From assembly GCF_021228125.1 (NCBI RefSeq), contig NZ_JAJQQS010000002.1:248001-312000 (forward strand): DNA of 64,000 bases, given 5' to 3'. The stretch comes from Streptomyces albireticuli (GTDB lineage: Bacteria; Actinomycetota; Actinomycetes; Streptomycetales; Streptomycetaceae). Position numbers and translations under genes: made by a program. Shown here one piece after another: positions 27,631 through 36,537 of the stretch (its first letter is position 1; each line of letters begins with the position of its first letter). A model generated the notes under the pieces. That model saw only the letters and a program-made list of their open reading frames with translations. It had not been told where the DNA came from and searched no databases.

Positions 27631-29058
27631 TCAGTTCCGGGCGGACTCCTTGGCGGCCACCGCGCGCTGGCGCAGGTACCCGACGAGGCAGAGGGCGACG
27701 GTGAGGCCGGCCGTGGCGAACAGCTGCACCCGGGTCTCGTCCTGCCGCAGCATCAGACCGAGCACCGCGAGGATCGCGGCGATGGCCACCCACGTCAGAG
27801 CGGGGTAGGCCCACATCCTCACGACCAGCTTCTCCGGCTCCTCGCGCTCCAGCTTCCGCCGCAGGGCCAGCTGGGTGACGGCGATGAACAGCCACACCAC
27901 CAGCACGGCCGCGCCGGTCACGTACAGCAGCCACTTGAAGACGGTGTCGGGCCACCAGTAGCTCAGCAGCACCGCGAAGAAACCGAAGGCGGAGGAGGCC
28001 AGCACCGTCAGCCGGGGCACGCCGCCGCTGGTCCGGGCCAGGAAGCGGGGGCCCTGGCCGCGCAGCACCAGGGAGTGCGACATCCGGGAGGCGCCGTAGA
28101 TGTTGGCGTTCATCGCGGAGAGCAGGGCGATCAGCACGATCACGTTCATGATCTGCCCGGCGGCCGGGATGTCGAGGTACTTCAGGACGGCCACGTACGG
28201 GCCGTCGGCGGTGAGCGACTCGTCGTTCCACGGGATCACCGTGACGATCACGAGCATCGAGCCGACGTAGAAGAGGGCGATGCGCCACATCGCCGTGCGG
28301 ACCGCCTGGGCGACGCCCTTGACCGGGTGCTCGGACTCGGCCGCCGCGATCGTCACCGTCTCCAGGCCGCCGTAGGCGAAGACCGAGGCCAGCAGGCCCA
28401 CGACCAGGCCGTTGGCGCCGTTGGGTATGAAGCCGCCGTGACCGGTGAGGTTGGAGCTGCCCGGTGCCTCGGTGCCCGGCAGCACACCGAGGATGGCCAG
28501 CACGCCCAGCGCCAGGAAGATGCCGATCGCACCGACCTTCAGCGCGGCGAACCAGAACTCGAACTCACCGAAATTGCCGACCGCCGCCAGGTTCGTGCCG
28601 CAGAAGAGCGCCATGAAGAGGAGGACCCACATCCAGGAGTCCGTCGACGGGAACCACGACTGCATGATCGCCGCCGCGCCGATCGCCTCGGCGGCGATGC
28701 CCACACAGAGCTCCACCCAGAACATCCAGCCGGCGGCGAACCCCGCCCAGGGGCCGATCGCCCGGTTGGCGTGGACGGAGAAGGTGCCCGAGGCCGGGTT
28801 GGCCGCCGACATCTCGCCCAGCATGCGCATCACGAGCATCACCAGAAGCCCGGAGACCGCGTAAGCGAGGACGATGGCGGGACCGGCGGCGGCGATACCG
28901 GCGCCCGACCCGACGAACAGACCGGCGCCGATCACACCACCGAGGGCGATCATCGACAGATGGCGCTGCTTGAGGCCGTGCGACAGATCCGTGCCGCCCG
29001 GCTCCTGGGGGGTGACCCCGTCGCGCGAGGGCGCGGAGGTCGCAGGTGTCCGAGTCAT
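27631..29058 (-). CDS. Amino-acid permease 1 (APC superfamily)
   Basis: 475-residue transporter with about 12 membrane helices that would import an amino acid by proton symport. The N-terminal signature is GLKQRHLSMIALGGVIGAGLF, followed by MLGEMSAANPASGTFS, both typical of the AAT/GABA-permease group (GabP, LysP, AnsP). It is the first of three similar permeases within 8 kb. The substrate cannot be told from sequence. ATG at 29058 lacks a strong ribosome site but gives the usual short hydrophilic N-terminus. The upstream permease 2 is on the same strand but 190 nt away, so co-transcription is possible but not shown. Confidence 0.9.
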   Translation of the reverse strand: MTRTPATSAPSRDGVTPQEPGGTDLSHGLKQRHLSMIALGGVIGAGLFVGSGAGIAAAGPAIVLAYAVSGLLVMLVMRMLGEMSAANPASGTFSVHANRAIGPWAGFAAGWMFWVELCVGIAAEAIGAAAIMQSWFPSTDSWMWVLLFMALFCGTNLAAVGNFGEFEFWFAALKVGAIGIFLALGVLAILGVLPGTEAPGSSNLTGHGGFIPNGANGLVVGLLASVFAYGGLETVTIAAAESEHPVKGVAQAVRTAMWRIALFYVGSMLVIVTVIPWNDESLTADGPYVAVLKYLDIPAAGQIMNVIVLIALLSAMNANIYGASRMSHSLVLRGQGPRFLARTSGGVPRLTVLASSAFGFFAVLLSYWWPDTVFKWLLYVTGAAVLVVWLFIAVTQLALRRKLEREEPEKLVVRMWAYPALTWVAIAAILAVLGLMLRQDETRVQLFATAGLTVALCLVGYLRQRAVAAKESARN

Positions 29059-29249
29059 GATCGTGTGTGTCCCGTGGGGTGAGAGCGGAAAAGTGGCCTC
29101 AGTGTGGGGTTCATGTTCGCTCAGGACAACACCTGTGACACGCCTGTCCGATATTCAGACGAGAGTGTGACTGTACGTGCCTGACGTCTCGCCAGAACCG
29201 ATGCGAATCCGCGGTTTCAGCGGCCTGAGAGAGAGCCGGAGAGGGTTTC

Positions 29250-30644
29250 TCAGCGGTCCCGGCGGAGCCGGAGCTCCCGCACACCGGCGACCAGGAGCAC
29301 CGCGCCCGTCGCCGCGGCGGACCACAGCAGCTGCGGACGCGCGCCCTCGTCGGTGAGCATCAGGACCAGCACGGCGGCCATCGCGGCCAGAGCGACCCAG
29401 GTCAGATAGGGGAAGCCCCACATCCGCAGCGTCAGCCGGTCCGGCATCTCCCGCTCGATCCGGCGCCGCAGCCGCAGCTGCGAGGCGGCGATCAGGCCCC
29501 AGACGAAGAGCAGTACCGCACCCACGGCGTTCAGCAAGTAGTGGAAGATCGAATCCGGCCACTTGAGGTTCAGTATCACCGAGGCGAAACCGAAGGCGAC
29601 CGAGGCGAGCACGGCCCGGCGCGGCACGCCGCCGCCCGACACCTTGAGCAGCGAGCGCGGCGCCTCGCCCCGCTCGGCCAGCGAGAACACCATCCGCGAC
29701 GAGCCGTAGAGGTTGGCGTTCAGGGCGGACAGCAGCGCCACGAAGACCACGATGTTCATGATCTGCCCGGCCCCGGGCACCCCGATGTGGTCCAGCACCG
29801 CCACGTAGGGGCTCTTGCCCGGCTCCATGGACGACCACGGCAGCAGGGTCACGATGACCAGCATCGAGCCCACGTAGAAGAAGAGGATCCGCCACACGGC
29901 GCTGCGCACCGCCCGGCCCACGGCCCGCGCGGGGTCGTCGGACTCGGCGGCCGCGATGGTGACGACCTCCAGGCCGCCGAAGGCGAAGACGACCGCAAGC
30001 ACACCGGAGACCACACCGCTCCAGCCGTGCGGCAGGAAGCCGCCCTGGCCGGTGAGGTTGGACATGCCCACCGCGCTGGTGTCCGGCAGCACCCCGAAGA
30101 TGGCCAGCAGGCTGAGCCCCAGGAACAGGACGATCGCGCCGACCTTCAGCGTGGCGAACCAGAACTCGAACTCGCCGAAGTTCTTCACCGCGGCGAGGTT
30201 GGCGGCCGTGAAGACCACCATGAAGATCAGCACCCAGCCCCACTGGGGCACCGACGGCACCCAGCCGTTCGCGATCTGGGCCGCGCCCGTCGCCTCCACG
30301 GCCAGCACGACCACCAGCAGGAACCAGTACAGCCAGCCCACCGTGAAGCCCGCCCAGCGGCCCAGGGCCCGCTCCGCGTGCACGGAGAACGCGCCCGACG
30401 CGGGCATCGCCGAGGACATCTCGCCGAGCATCCGCATCACCAGCATCGCGAGCGCGCCCGCGATCAGATAGGACACGATGATCCCCGGGCCGGCCACGGC
30501 GATGCCGGCGCCCGAGCCCACGAACAGGCCGGCGCCGATCACGCCGCCCAGACCCAGCATCGTCAGATGCCGCTGCTTCAGCCCGGCCGACAGCGGTTCT
30601 CTCTCGCCGGTGAGGGTGTCAGCGGCTGGCGGTGCGTCGTGCAT
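29250..30644 (-). CDS. Amino-acid permease 2 (APC superfamily)
   Basis: 464-residue twelve-helix transporter of the same subfamily as its two neighbours, with GLKQRHLTMLGLGGVIGAGLF and MLGEMSSAMPASGAFS. The ATG of MHDAPPAADT is taken as start; a frame running further upstream would read through the promoter region. It is divergent from bioY. Its promoter region shares an 11-bp element with bioY (30703-30713), which hints at a common signal, possibly biotin or a related precursor. Substrate unknown. Confidence 0.9.
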   Translation of the reverse strand: MHDAPPAADTLTGEREPLSAGLKQRHLTMLGLGGVIGAGLFVGSGAGIAVAGPGIIVSYLIAGALAMLVMRMLGEMSSAMPASGAFSVHAERALGRWAGFTVGWLYWFLLVVVLAVEATGAAQIANGWVPSVPQWGWVLIFMVVFTAANLAAVKNFGEFEFWFATLKVGAIVLFLGLSLLAIFGVLPDTSAVGMSNLTGQGGFLPHGWSGVVSGVLAVVFAFGGLEVVTIAAAESDDPARAVGRAVRSAVWRILFFYVGSMLVIVTLLPWSSMEPGKSPYVAVLDHIGVPGAGQIMNIVVFVALLSALNANLYGSSRMVFSLAERGEAPRSLLKVSGGGVPRRAVLASVAFGFASVILNLKWPDSIFHYLLNAVGAVLLFVWGLIAASQLRLRRRIEREMPDRLTLRMWGFPYLTWVALAAMAAVLVLMLTDEGARPQLLWSAAATGAVLLVAGVRELRLRRDR

Positions 30645-30702
30645 GGGGCTCGTACTTCCGGATCTGCGCACGAGGCGCATGGGGGCTGCGCACGGGGCGC
30701 AA

Positions 30703-30713
30703 AGAGGTATAGG
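30703..30713 (-). promoter_or_regulatory. Shared element CCTATACCTCT, permease 2 side
   Basis: Read on the minus strand this is CCTATACCTCT, about 59 nt before the permease 2 ATG. The same 11 bases, in the same orientation relative to the gene, occur before bioY at 30897-30907. It could be a common operator, or a -10 region (TATACCT) held in both promoters. Confidence 0.5.
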
Positions 30714-30896
30714 TGACTCCACATTCTCCCGGCGGAGTCCTCTGAGCCAAGCCTCGCCGCTCTCCAGTGACGAGCATCACGCGCCATCCTGCCCACACGG
30801 GGAAGCCTCCAACCCGGACGCCCCGCCTTTGTCATCGCCACCCGGTGCCCGGGCGGCGACGCTCGGCTAACGTCGCCCTGGTCCCTACTTACTTGT

Positions 30897-30907
30897 CCTA
30901 TACCTCT
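30897..30907 (+). promoter_or_regulatory. Shared element CCTATACCTCT, bioY side
   Basis: Eleven bases identical to those in the divergent permease 2 promoter, ending 16 nt before the bioY ATG. Together the two form an inverted pair 183 nt apart. See the findings for the test. Confidence 0.5.
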
Positions 30908-30923
30908 ATCTCGCGGAGTACCG

Positions 30924-31526
30924 ATGGCCACCGCCGTTGCTTCTGTCACCCGGACCGGTACGGTCCTCGCCGATCTGCTCCCCGCCACCTCCGCCGGGCG
31001 CGCCCGCGCCCGCGACGCCGCCCTGATCCTCGGCGGTGCCGCGCTGACCGGTCTGACCGCCCAGATCGCGATCCCGGTCCCCGGTTCCCCGGTCCCGGTC
31101 AGCGGCCAGACCTTCGCCGCGCTCCTGGTCGGCACCGCCTTCGGCGCCCGTCGCGGCTTCCTCTCCCTCGCCCTGTACGCGGTGGTCGGCATGGTCGGCG
31201 TGCCGTGGTTCGCCGAGGGCCGCTCCGGCGCGTCCTTCGCTTCCTTCGGCTACGTCCTCGGCATGCTGCTGGCCACCACCGTCGTCGGCGCGCTCGCCCG
31301 TCGCGGCGCCGACCGCTCCGTCCTGCGCACCGCGGGCACCATGGCGCTCGGCTCCGCGATCATCTACGCGGTCGGCGTCCCCTACCTCGCCCTGTACGCC
31401 CACATCTCCCTGACCGAGGCGGTCGCGGCGGGCCTGACGCCCTTCCTCATCGGTGACGCCCTGAAGGCGGCCCTGGCCATGGGCGCCCTGCCCGCGGCCT
31501 GGAAGCTGCTGGGCCGGCGCGGCTGA
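30924..31526 (+). CDS. bioY: Biotin transporter BioY
   Basis: 200-residue integral membrane substrate-binding (S) component for biotin uptake. The family pattern is clear: AQIAIPVPGSPVPVSGQTFAALL, GARRGFLSLALYAVVGMVGVPWF and FASFGYVLGMLLA, with about six membrane helices. No ECF ATPase or T-component gene (bioM, bioN) is adjacent, so it acts alone or with ECF modules encoded elsewhere. The ATG at 30924 follows a weak GCGGAG. It is likely controlled with the divergent permease through the shared element. Confidence 0.93.
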   Translation: MATAVASVTRTGTVLADLLPATSAGRARARDAALILGGAALTGLTAQIAIPVPGSPVPVSGQTFAALLVGTAFGARRGFLSLALYAVVGMVGVPWFAEGRSGASFASFGYVLGMLLATTVVGALARRGADRSVLRTAGTMALGSAIIYAVGVPYLALYAHISLTEAVAAGLTPFLIGDALKAALAMGALPAAWKLLGRRG

Positions 31527-31547
31527 CGCCGCCTTCCGCCGCACGGG

Positions 31548-31584
31548 CCGGGCCCGCACCCCTCTAGCGGGGGTGCGGGCCCGG
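31548..31584. terminator. Bidirectional terminator, bioY / anchored protein
   Basis: 15-bp perfect stem (31548-31562 with 31570-31584) with a 7-nt loop between convergent stops. Confidence 0.8.
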
Positions 31585-31608
31585 TTCGCGTCCAGGGCGG
31601 GCGGGAGC

Positions 31609-32547
31609 TCAGTGGCGGCCCCGCCTGCGGGTGGTCACCCAGATCCCGGCCGCGCCGGCGGCCAGCAGCGCGCCGGCCAGCGCGCCCGCCAGCGGCAGCG
31701 CCGACGGGGAGCCCGTACGGGGCAGCTCGCCCGGCGACTCGCTCGTCGCGGGCGCCGCGCCGTCCGCGCTCCGTGTCGGGGCCGTGTCCTTGCCCTTGCC
31801 CTTGTGGCCGTCCTCGCCCTTGCCCGTCGACGGCGAGGAGCTCACCGTGCCGCCGCCCGGGCCGCCGGACTTCCCGGCCGCCGGCGGGGCGCTCGCCGTG
31901 CCGCCGCCCGGGGTGGCCGCCCCGCCGGACGGGACGTTCTTGGTGCCCAGCAGCAGCGGGGTGTCCGGCGCGTCGGAGCTGGTGTCGGTGGTCCCGAAGT
32001 GGACCGGGCCCTGCTGCCACAGCAGCGTCTTCGTGTCGCCCAAGGTGACCGGGAGACAGATCCGGCCCGTCTTCCCCAGGTCGAAGCGCGCCGTGACCCG
32101 GTATTCCCGGCTCTGACCCGCGCCCAGTTTGTCGACGGCGCAGGAGAATCCGCTGTTCGAACCCTCCGGCAGCTCTCCGGACGGGATGCGGGAGCAGCCC
32201 TCGACCGAGGTGATCTGCATTCCCTCGAACCCGACCACCTTCAGCCGGACCGCCCCGAGTTCCTTGGCCTCGCCATTACGAACAGTGGCATTCAGACTGG
32301 TGTTCCCCGTCTTTTTGTCCACGGATATCTTGGCCGGCAGACCGGTCGTGACCTTGTACCCGGACGGCACGCTCGGACCGGGGCTGCCGCCCTGGCTGCT
32401 GCCGGGCGTGGGCTCGGCCGCGCCCTGAGCGGCGGCGACGGACGGCAGCAGCAGCGCCGCCGCCAAGGACGCCGAAGCGGCCAGCGCCACCGGCACCGGA
32501 AGCGCCGGCGGCACCCGGCGACGCCTCCGTCGAATACTTCGGAACAT
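31609..32547 (-). CDS. Sortase-anchored surface protein (LPXTG-type)
   Basis: 312-residue predicted cell-wall protein. An Arg-rich signal peptide (RRRRRRVPPALPVPVALAASASLAAALLL) is followed by an Ig-like beta domain (about residues 60-190, with two Cys: VEGCSRIPSG and FSCAVDKL). A Gly/Ser/Pro-rich, Lys-rich spacer follows, then the sorting signal ELPRTGS, a membrane helix and the tail RRRGRH. ATG at 32547 has GGGGAG upstream. It is divergent from a membrane Ser/Thr kinase gene 70 bp away. Role unknown; anchoring by a class E or similar sortase is inferred. Confidence 0.82.
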   Translation of the reverse strand: MFRSIRRRRRRVPPALPVPVALAASASLAAALLLPSVAAAQGAAEPTPGSSQGGSPGPSVPSGYKVTTGLPAKISVDKKTGNTSLNATVRNGEAKELGAVRLKVVGFEGMQITSVEGCSRIPSGELPEGSNSGFSCAVDKLGAGQSREYRVTARFDLGKTGRICLPVTLGDTKTLLWQQGPVHFGTTDTSSDAPDTPLLLGTKNVPSGGAATPGGGTASAPPAAGKSGGPGGGTVSSSPSTGKGEDGHKGKGKDTAPTRSADGAAPATSESPGELPRTGSPSALPLAGALAGALLAAGAAGIWVTTRRRGRH

Positions 32548-32618
32548 TTTCGCTCCCCCCTATCTCCGCTCCCTGCGGAGGTATTTGAATAGGTACCACA
32601 AGATTCCAATGTCCGAGG

Positions 32619-34253
32619 GTGCGGAACGGTAATTCCGCAATGGGGGCGGGCCTGGTGGGGAATTCGAGCGACGAGGTGCGGGGGCAGCGCCTGGTGGTGG
32701 GGCGCTACCGGCTGCTGGAATTGATCGGGCGCGGTGGAATGGGCCGGGTGTGGCGGGCCGACGACCGGATCCTCGGCAGGCTCGTGGCGGCCAAGGAGAT
32801 CCGTATCGACGGGCTCGTCGGAGAGGCCAGCGCCGTCCAGCGGGAACGCAGTCTGCGCGAGGCCCGCGCCACCGCCCGGATCGACCACCCGAACGTCGTG
32901 CGGGTCTACGACGTCGCCGAGGAGGACGACCGGCTGTGGATCGTCATGGAGCTCGTCGACGGCCGCTCCCTGGAACAGGCGCTGGGCCACGACGGCCCGG
33001 TCACCCCGCGCGAGGCCGCCCGGATCGGGCTGGGCCTGGTCCGCGCCCTGCGCGCGGTGCACGCCGTCGGGGTGCTGCACCGCGACATCAAGCCGGGCAA
33101 CGTCCTGCTCACCGCGGGCGGCCGGATCGTCCTCACCGACTTCGGCATCGCCGCCATGCAGGACGCCGCGGCCCTCACCATGGCGGGCACCCTGGTCGGC
33201 TCGCCGGAGTACATGGCCCCGGAGCGGATCGAGGGCAGGCAGCAGGGCCCGCCGTCCGACCTGTGGTCGCTCGGCGCGACCCTGTGCGCCGCGGTCGCCG
33301 GCCGGTCGCCCTTCACCCGGGCGACGACCCTGGCCACCCTGCACGCCGTCCTCTACGAACAGCCGGAGATCCCGGCCGCCGCCGGGCCGCTGCGGGAACT
33401 GCTGGCCGGACTGCTGCTCAAGGAAGCGGGACGGCGGCCGTCCCTCGACGCGGTGGAAGCGGCCCTGGCCGCCCTCGCCGAGCCGGTCCCGCACCCGCCG
33501 ACGGTCCTCGCCGAGCGGCCGCCGCCGGTGGTGCCCGCGCCGCCGCCGGACCCCGCGCCCGTACCGCCCCCGGAGGCACCCGCTCGGGGCACGCCGGGAG
33601 GCGGCCCGCCGCGCCGCCGGGCCGCGCTGCTCGCCGCCGGGGCGGTCGTGACCGTGTCGGCCGTGGCCGTGGGGATCGTCCTGGTGGCGCGCGGCCCCGG
33701 GGGAGGAGAGGGAGGGGACACCACGGCGGGCGGTACGGACAGGCCGCCCGCCAGCTCCGCACCGGCGGACCCGGCGACCGGACGCGAAGAGACAGGGGAG
33801 AAGGGGTCCGGAGGGAAGGGGACCGGTGGGGCCGCGCGGGGGGAGCGCCGTACCGAGGACGGCTTCAGCTGGGAACCGCCGGCCGACTGGAACCGCACAC
33901 AGCAGACGCCCAGCGACGTGACCTACACCTCGAAGGACGGCGCGATCGAGCTCTCCGCCAAGCAGGGCCGTACGACGGAGGACCTGCTGACCCACTGGGA
34001 GCGGTTCGAGCAGGGCTTCCACGGCACCCCGGGCTACCGGAAGCGGAAACTGGAGAAGACCACCTTCTCCGGTGATCCGGCGGTGGTCTGGGAGTACGCG
34101 TTCCTCCAGGGCGGGAAGCCCCGCCAGGGGCGGCAGCTCGGCTTCGAGAAGGGGGGCCGGACGTACCAGGTGAGCGTCTGGTACGCCGACTCCGCCGAGT
34201 CCACCGCCCTCGCGGTGTACGAGCGCGCCAAGAAGTCCTTCGAGACCTCCTGA
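32619..34253 (+). CDS. Membrane-anchored Ser/Thr protein kinase
   Basis: 544-residue Hanks-type kinase. The kinase domain (about 30-285) has the glycine loop GRGGMGRV at 37-44, Lys59 in AAKEI, HRDIKPGN at 154-161 and DFG at 174-176, so all catalytic residues are present. A Pro-rich juxtamembrane region and one membrane helix (near 345-366) lead to an extracellular domain of about 150 residues without PASTA repeats (FSWEPPADWNRTQ). The GTG at 32619 is uncertain; ATG at 32640 is an alternative that keeps the whole kinase fold. It is divergent from the sortase substrate gene. Confidence 0.9.
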   Translation: MRNGNSAMGAGLVGNSSDEVRGQRLVVGRYRLLELIGRGGMGRVWRADDRILGRLVAAKEIRIDGLVGEASAVQRERSLREARATARIDHPNVVRVYDVAEEDDRLWIVMELVDGRSLEQALGHDGPVTPREAARIGLGLVRALRAVHAVGVLHRDIKPGNVLLTAGGRIVLTDFGIAAMQDAAALTMAGTLVGSPEYMAPERIEGRQQGPPSDLWSLGATLCAAVAGRSPFTRATTLATLHAVLYEQPEIPAAAGPLRELLAGLLLKEAGRRPSLDAVEAALAALAEPVPHPPTVLAERPPPVVPAPPPDPAPVPPPEAPARGTPGGGPPRRRAALLAAGAVVTVSAVAVGIVLVARGPGGGEGGDTTAGGTDRPPASSAPADPATGREETGEKGSGGKGTGGAARGERRTEDGFSWEPPADWNRTQQTPSDVTYTSKDGAIELSAKQGRTTEDLLTHWERFEQGFHGTPGYRKRKLEKTTFSGDPAVVWEYAFLQGGKPRQGRQLGFEKGGRTYQVSVWYADSAESTALAVYERAKKSFETS

Positions 34254-34272
34254 CGCGCCCGCCGGGAGGTGG

Positions 34273-35721
34273 TTACCGCTGAGCGGCGCCCTGCGCCCGC
34301 CGGCGGCGGTCCAGGACGAGGCCGATGACCAGGACGAGCGCGCCCAGGCCCGTCGACAGCAGGACCTGCTGACGGTTGTCGCCGCCGTCGTAGACCATGT
34401 AGCCCAGAACGAAGGTGATCATGCCGATGGTGGCCCAGGTCAGGTACGGGAAGAGCCACATCTTCACGACGTGCCGCTCCGGCGTCTCGCGCTGGATGAT
34501 GCCCCGCATCTTCAGCTGCGTGAAGCAGATCACCAGCCAGACGAAGAGCGCGACGGCGCCCGAGGCGTTCAGCAGGAACTTGAAGACGGTGTCCGGCCAC
34601 ATGTAGTTGAAGAACACCGACAGAAAGCCGAAGACGACCGAGCCGAGGATCGCGGCCTGCGGCACGCCCTTCTTGTTGGCACGGGCGAAGGACTTCGGCG
34701 CGTCCCCGCGCTGGCCGAGCGAGAAGGCCATGCGGGAGGCGGTGTAGAGGCCCGAGTTCAGGCAGGACAGCACGGCGGTCAGGACGATGACGTTCATGAT
34801 CTGGCCGGCGTGCGGGATGCCGATCGAGTCGAGGGCCGCGACGTAGCTGCCCTTCTCGGCGATCTCCTTGGAGTCCCACGGGAGCAGGGAGACCACGACG
34901 AGGATCGAGCCCAGGTAGAAGACGCCGATGCGCCAGATCACGCTGTTGGTGGCCTTGGTGACCGCGCGCTGCGGGTCCTCGGACTCACCGGCGGCCAGGG
35001 TGACGATCTCGCTGCCCATGAAGGAGAAGACGACCATCAGCACACCGGCGAGGATCGCGCCCGGCCCGTTGGGCAGGAACCCGCCGTGCGCGGTCAGGTT
35101 GTCCAGGCCGGCGCCCGGGTTGTCCGAGCCCGGCAGCAGGCCGAACATGGCCAGCCCGCCGATCACGACGAACGCGGAGATGGCGACGACCTTGATGCCC
35201 GCGAACCAGAACTCGAACTCACCGTAGGAGCTCACCGAGCCGAGGTTGGTGACGGTGAGGACCACCATGACGATCAGCGCCCAGGCCCACTGCGGCACGG
35301 CCGGTATCCAGCCCTCGAGGATCTCCGCGCCCGCGGTCGCCTCGACCGCCAGCACGACGACCCAGAAGAACCAGTACAGCCAGCCGATGGTGAAACCGGC
35401 CCAGCGGCCCAGCGCCCGGTCCGCGTAGGCGGAGAAGGAGCCGGAGGTCGGGTTCGCGGCGGCCATCTCGCCGAGCATCCGCATCACGAAGACGACCATC
35501 GCGCCGACGAGTGCGTACGAGATCAGGATGGCGGGACCGGCGGCGGCGATGCCGCTCTTGGAACCCACGAAGAGACCGGCGCCGATCACACCGCCGATGG
35601 CGATCATCGACAGGTGGCGGTTCTTGAGCCCGGCCTTGAGGCCGTCCTGGCCAGACGCGGCGGCCTGCCCGGGGTCGCCGGAGGTCGACGCCTTTGTCAT
35701 AGTCGGCGGTGTCGCGCCCAT
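34273..35721 (-). CDS. Amino-acid permease 3 (APC superfamily)
   Basis: 482-residue twelve-helix amino-acid transporter, with GLKNRHLSMIAIGGVIGAGLF and MLGEMAAANPTSGSFS, similar to the two permeases at 27.6-30.6 kb. The charge pattern and the phrase LGRWAGFTIGWLYWFFW are closest to the GABA/lysine permease group; the substrate is not determined. ATG at 35721 has AAGGA 9 nt upstream. It is convergent with the kinase gene, with under 20 bases between stops. Confidence 0.9.
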   Translation of the reverse strand: MGATPPTMTKASTSGDPGQAAASGQDGLKAGLKNRHLSMIAIGGVIGAGLFVGSKSGIAAAGPAILISYALVGAMVVFVMRMLGEMAAANPTSGSFSAYADRALGRWAGFTIGWLYWFFWVVVLAVEATAGAEILEGWIPAVPQWAWALIVMVVLTVTNLGSVSSYGEFEFWFAGIKVVAISAFVVIGGLAMFGLLPGSDNPGAGLDNLTAHGGFLPNGPGAILAGVLMVVFSFMGSEIVTLAAGESEDPQRAVTKATNSVIWRIGVFYLGSILVVVSLLPWDSKEIAEKGSYVAALDSIGIPHAGQIMNVIVLTAVLSCLNSGLYTASRMAFSLGQRGDAPKSFARANKKGVPQAAILGSVVFGFLSVFFNYMWPDTVFKFLLNASGAVALFVWLVICFTQLKMRGIIQRETPERHVVKMWLFPYLTWATIGMITFVLGYMVYDGGDNRQQVLLSTGLGALVLVIGLVLDRRRRAQGAAQR

Positions 35722-35896
35722 GTGCACGTTCCTTAGGTTCTCGGGTTACGAGCCCCCGCATTAGAACTTTTCGATGGCGTGTTTAGGAAGGTCCGAATCC
35801 GTATCGTTGTGATCGGCTGACGTTGCCTGACGTTCACCTGCACTTGGGGGCGCCCTGTGGCGGATCCGGGTCCGGAGTCGTGCCACACTCGGTCGC

Positions 35897-36385
35897 ATGC
35901 GCGTGTATCTCGGCTCCGACCATGCCGGCTACGAACTCAAGAACCACCTCGTCGAGTGGCTCAAGGCCCACGGCCACGAGCCCGTCGACTGCGGTCCGCA
36001 CATCTACGACGCCCAGGACGACTATCCGCCGTTCTGCCTCCGCGCCGCGGAGAAGACCGCCGCGGACCCCGACAGCCTCGGCATCGTCATCGGCGGCTCC
36101 GGAAACGGCGAGCAGATCGCCGCGAACAAGGTCAAGGGCGTCCGGGCGGCCCTCGCCTGGAGCGAGCAGACCGCGGCGCTCGGCCGTGAGCACAACGACG
36201 CCAACGTGATCAGCATCGGCGGCCGGATGCACACCCAGGAGGAGGCGACGAAGTTCGTCGAGATCTTCCTGGCGACGCCGTACTCCGGCGAGGAGCGGCA
36301 CACCCGCCGCATCGAGATGCTGGCCCGTTACGAGACGACGGGCGAGCTCCCGGCGATCCCGGCCCACCACCCGCAGCAGGACTGA
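35897..36385 (+). CDS. rpiB: Ribose-5-phosphate isomerase B
   Basis: 162-residue RpiB/LacA-family enzyme that interconverts ribose 5-phosphate and ribulose 5-phosphate in the non-oxidative pentose phosphate pathway. Motifs: YLGSDHAGYELK at the N-terminus, DYPPFC with the conserved Cys region, GGSGNGEQIAANKVKGVRAAL at the phosphate loop and HNDANVISIGGRMH. ATG at 35897. The glycosylase gene follows after about 150 nt and could be co-transcribed. Confidence 0.93.
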   Translation: MRVYLGSDHAGYELKNHLVEWLKAHGHEPVDCGPHIYDAQDDYPPFCLRAAEKTAADPDSLGIVIGGSGNGEQIAANKVKGVRAALAWSEQTAALGREHNDANVISIGGRMHTQEEATKFVEIFLATPYSGEERHTRRIEMLARYETTGELPAIPAHHPQQD

Positions 36386-36537
36386 CCCTTTCCTTCCGGG
36401 CGCCGGGCGAGCTGGAATCCCAGCCCGCCCGGCGCCCGGAAGCGCCATGCGGCGGAAGCCGCATATCGGACGCAGCGGGAAGGGGCGGGTCGGGGAAGAA
36501 AGAGGCCCGCCCGCGGAAGCGCACAGGAGGCACCGCC

